Assembly (NCBI GenBank): GCA_964555295.1
Contig: CAZKRL010000061.1
Coordinates: 1 to 8,285 of the forward strand
Direction of reading: 5' to 3'
From: CAZKRL01 sp964555295
Lineage (GTDB): Bacteria; Bacteroidota; Bacteroidia; Flavobacteriales_D; Sanyastnellaceae
DNA length: 8,285 bases
Made by a program: the position numbers and the translations under genes. Shown piece by piece: positions 7,502 to 8,285 of the stretch. Position 1 is the first letter of the stretch. Every line of letters begins with the position of its first letter. The notes under the pieces are model-generated. The model worked only from the letters and a program-made list of their open reading frames with translations, was not told the DNA's origin and searched no databases.

Positions 7502-7659
7502 CAGCTTTAGCATACATTACCTCTGTGAGAAATTCAGCGATGTTACAACATGCATTGCAGAGATGGGATGTCGTTTATATAACAGTCGCATAGTAAGGCA
7601 TATATAAAGGGTTCTTCAACGAACCCATCAGCAGCCGAGATTTTATGCGCCTACAAATG
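7502..7659. other. Non-coding spacer between convergent genes
   Basis: I see no gene here. A 6-bp hairpin GGGTTC/GAACCC (7609-7614 with 7621-7626) has no T-run behind it, so it is a poor terminator for the NUDIX transcript. The better candidate lies at 7660-7685. Confidence 0.6.
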
Positions 7660-7685
7660 AAAAAGGCCGCCGAAGCGACCTTTTT
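7660..7685. terminator. Symmetric terminator shared by rpsA and the NUDIX unit
   Basis: AAAAAGGCCGC (7660-7670), loop CGAA and GCGACCTTTTT (7675-7685) form an 11-bp stem with one C-A mismatch. The flanking A and T runs give a U-tract in both directions. It lies 22 nt past the rpsA stop on the minus strand and about 160 nt past the NUDIX stop on the plus strand, so it probably serves both convergent units. Confidence 0.85.
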
Positions 7686-7707
7686 ACAATTTCATTTTGA
7701 GGAATGA

Positions 7708-8285
7708 TTACTCGCCCTTTTTATCGGCCTCGTTTCCTTCCATCTTTTCTTTCAAACCGGCTAGCGCTCCGATGTCGCCCAATGTAGATTTCTCTACCTG
7801 AGCATTCACGGCTTTAACAGCCTGCTGATCTCCGCTATTACCGTCGGAGCTCTTAGATCTTCCGCCACGCTTTGGAGCGGCTGACGCTGAAGCCGCTGCT
7901 TGTTCGTTTATAGCTTCAGCACTCCAAGTGTGTAAGTGACTTACATTGATTTTGCGCTGATTCTTATTGAACTCAAGAATTTCGAATTCCAAAGTCTCAT
8001 CGGTTTTCGCATTTGAACCATCGGCCTTCTTAAGGTTTTTGTTCATGGCGAATCCTTCCAATCCGTAAGGTAATGCTACCACCATGTGCGAGCCCTCCTT
8101 TCTTACGATGGTTCCCTGATGCTTAGAGCCCGGAACAAATACCGTTTCGAAAACATCCCATGGGTTCTCCTCGATTTGTTTGTGACCAAGGCTGATACGA
8201 CGATTGTCTTTATCAATCTCCTGAACAACTACCTCGAGTTTATCATTGAGCTGACAGAATTCACTTGGATGTTTGATCTTCTTGC
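7708..8285 (-). CDS. rpsA: 30S ribosomal protein S1, C-terminal part (5' end beyond the right edge)
   Basis: The minus-strand frame is open from the window edge (192 codons including the stop, TAA at 7708-7710) and continues upstream out of view. The visible 191 residues contain the end of one S1 RNA-binding repeat (KHPSEF, then DKDNRRISLGHKQ, then NPWDVF) and most of the last one (GSKHQGTIVRKEGSHMVVALPYGLEGF to NQRKINVSHLHTW). DNRRISLGHKQ and the NPW step are hallmarks of S1. S1 sits on the 30S subunit and recruits and unfolds mRNA, a role that matters in this phylum where Shine-Dalgarno pairing is weak. After the last repeat comes a low-complexity Ala/Ser/Gly/Lys tail of about 70 residues, ending in the Bacteroidota-like STLGDIGALAGLKEKMEG and a charged stretch. 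An internal ATG at 8085 begins a shorter reading, but the homology continues upstream, so it is not the start. Confidence 0.96.
   Translation of the reverse strand, partial: KKIKHPSEFCQLNDKLEVVVQEIDKDNRRISLGHKQIEENPWDVFETVFVPGSKHQGTIVRKEGSHMVVALPYGLEGFAMNKNLKKADGSNAKTDETLEFEILEFNKNQRKINVSHLHTWSAEAINEQAAASASAAPKRGGRSKSSDGNSGDQQAVKAVNAQVEKSTLGDIGALAGLKEKMEGNEADKKGE

Noticed and set aside
7609..7626. GGGTTC/GAACCC hairpin as a terminator after the NUDIX gene
   Set aside because: The stem is only 6 bp and no T-run follows, while a much stronger symmetric hairpin lies at 7660-7685.

Overview
The window looks like a chromosomal segment from a Bacteroidota bacterium, probably near Flavobacteriales, although I cannot fix the genus. 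The evidence is a ribosomal protein S1 C-terminus of the type common in that phylum, lipoproteins with Bacteroidota-style signals (LLQSC, LFSC), candidate promoters resembling TTTG-N21-TAnnTTTG, weak or absent Shine-Dalgarno sequences, and moderate GC content.

Layout from left to right. At 1-133 the minus strand carries the 5' end of an IS3-family insertion sequence, with the first 26 codons of orfA and a probable terminal repeat. Next comes an unusual 147-nt nested inverted repeat (154-300), which contains the terminator of the adjacent minus-strand tRNA-Ser(UGA) gene (299-386, CCA encoded). A 332-nt stretch without a recognisable gene follows (387-718). From 5133 down to 719 runs a minus-strand three-gene operon with gaps of 13 and 19 nt: an alpha-helical lipoprotein, a small secreted Cys-containing protein, and a 1022-aa ABCG-like half transporter with TerB-like and possible FHA-like N-terminal regions. 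On the plus strand, 192 bp away and divergent, lie a 508-aa beta-helix lipoprotein gene and, 4 nt after it, a NUDIX hydrolase of the CoA-pyrophosphatase type. The right end holds the 3' part of rpsA (ribosomal protein S1) on the minus strand. It converges on the NUDIX gene across a symmetric, probably bidirectional terminator.

The best candidate for an undescribed system is the lipoprotein / secreted protein / ABC transporter operon. All three products are predicted to meet at the cell envelope, and the transporter carries an extra hydrophilic region of about 230 residues where ABCG proteins normally have a short external loop. The three genes very likely act together, but no substrate can be read from the sequence. 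The beta-helix lipoprotein and the NUDIX gene are probably co-transcribed without an obvious shared function. tRNA-Ser and rpsA are housekeeping genes; the IS3 end and the palindrome form a small mobile or rearranged zone beside the tRNA.
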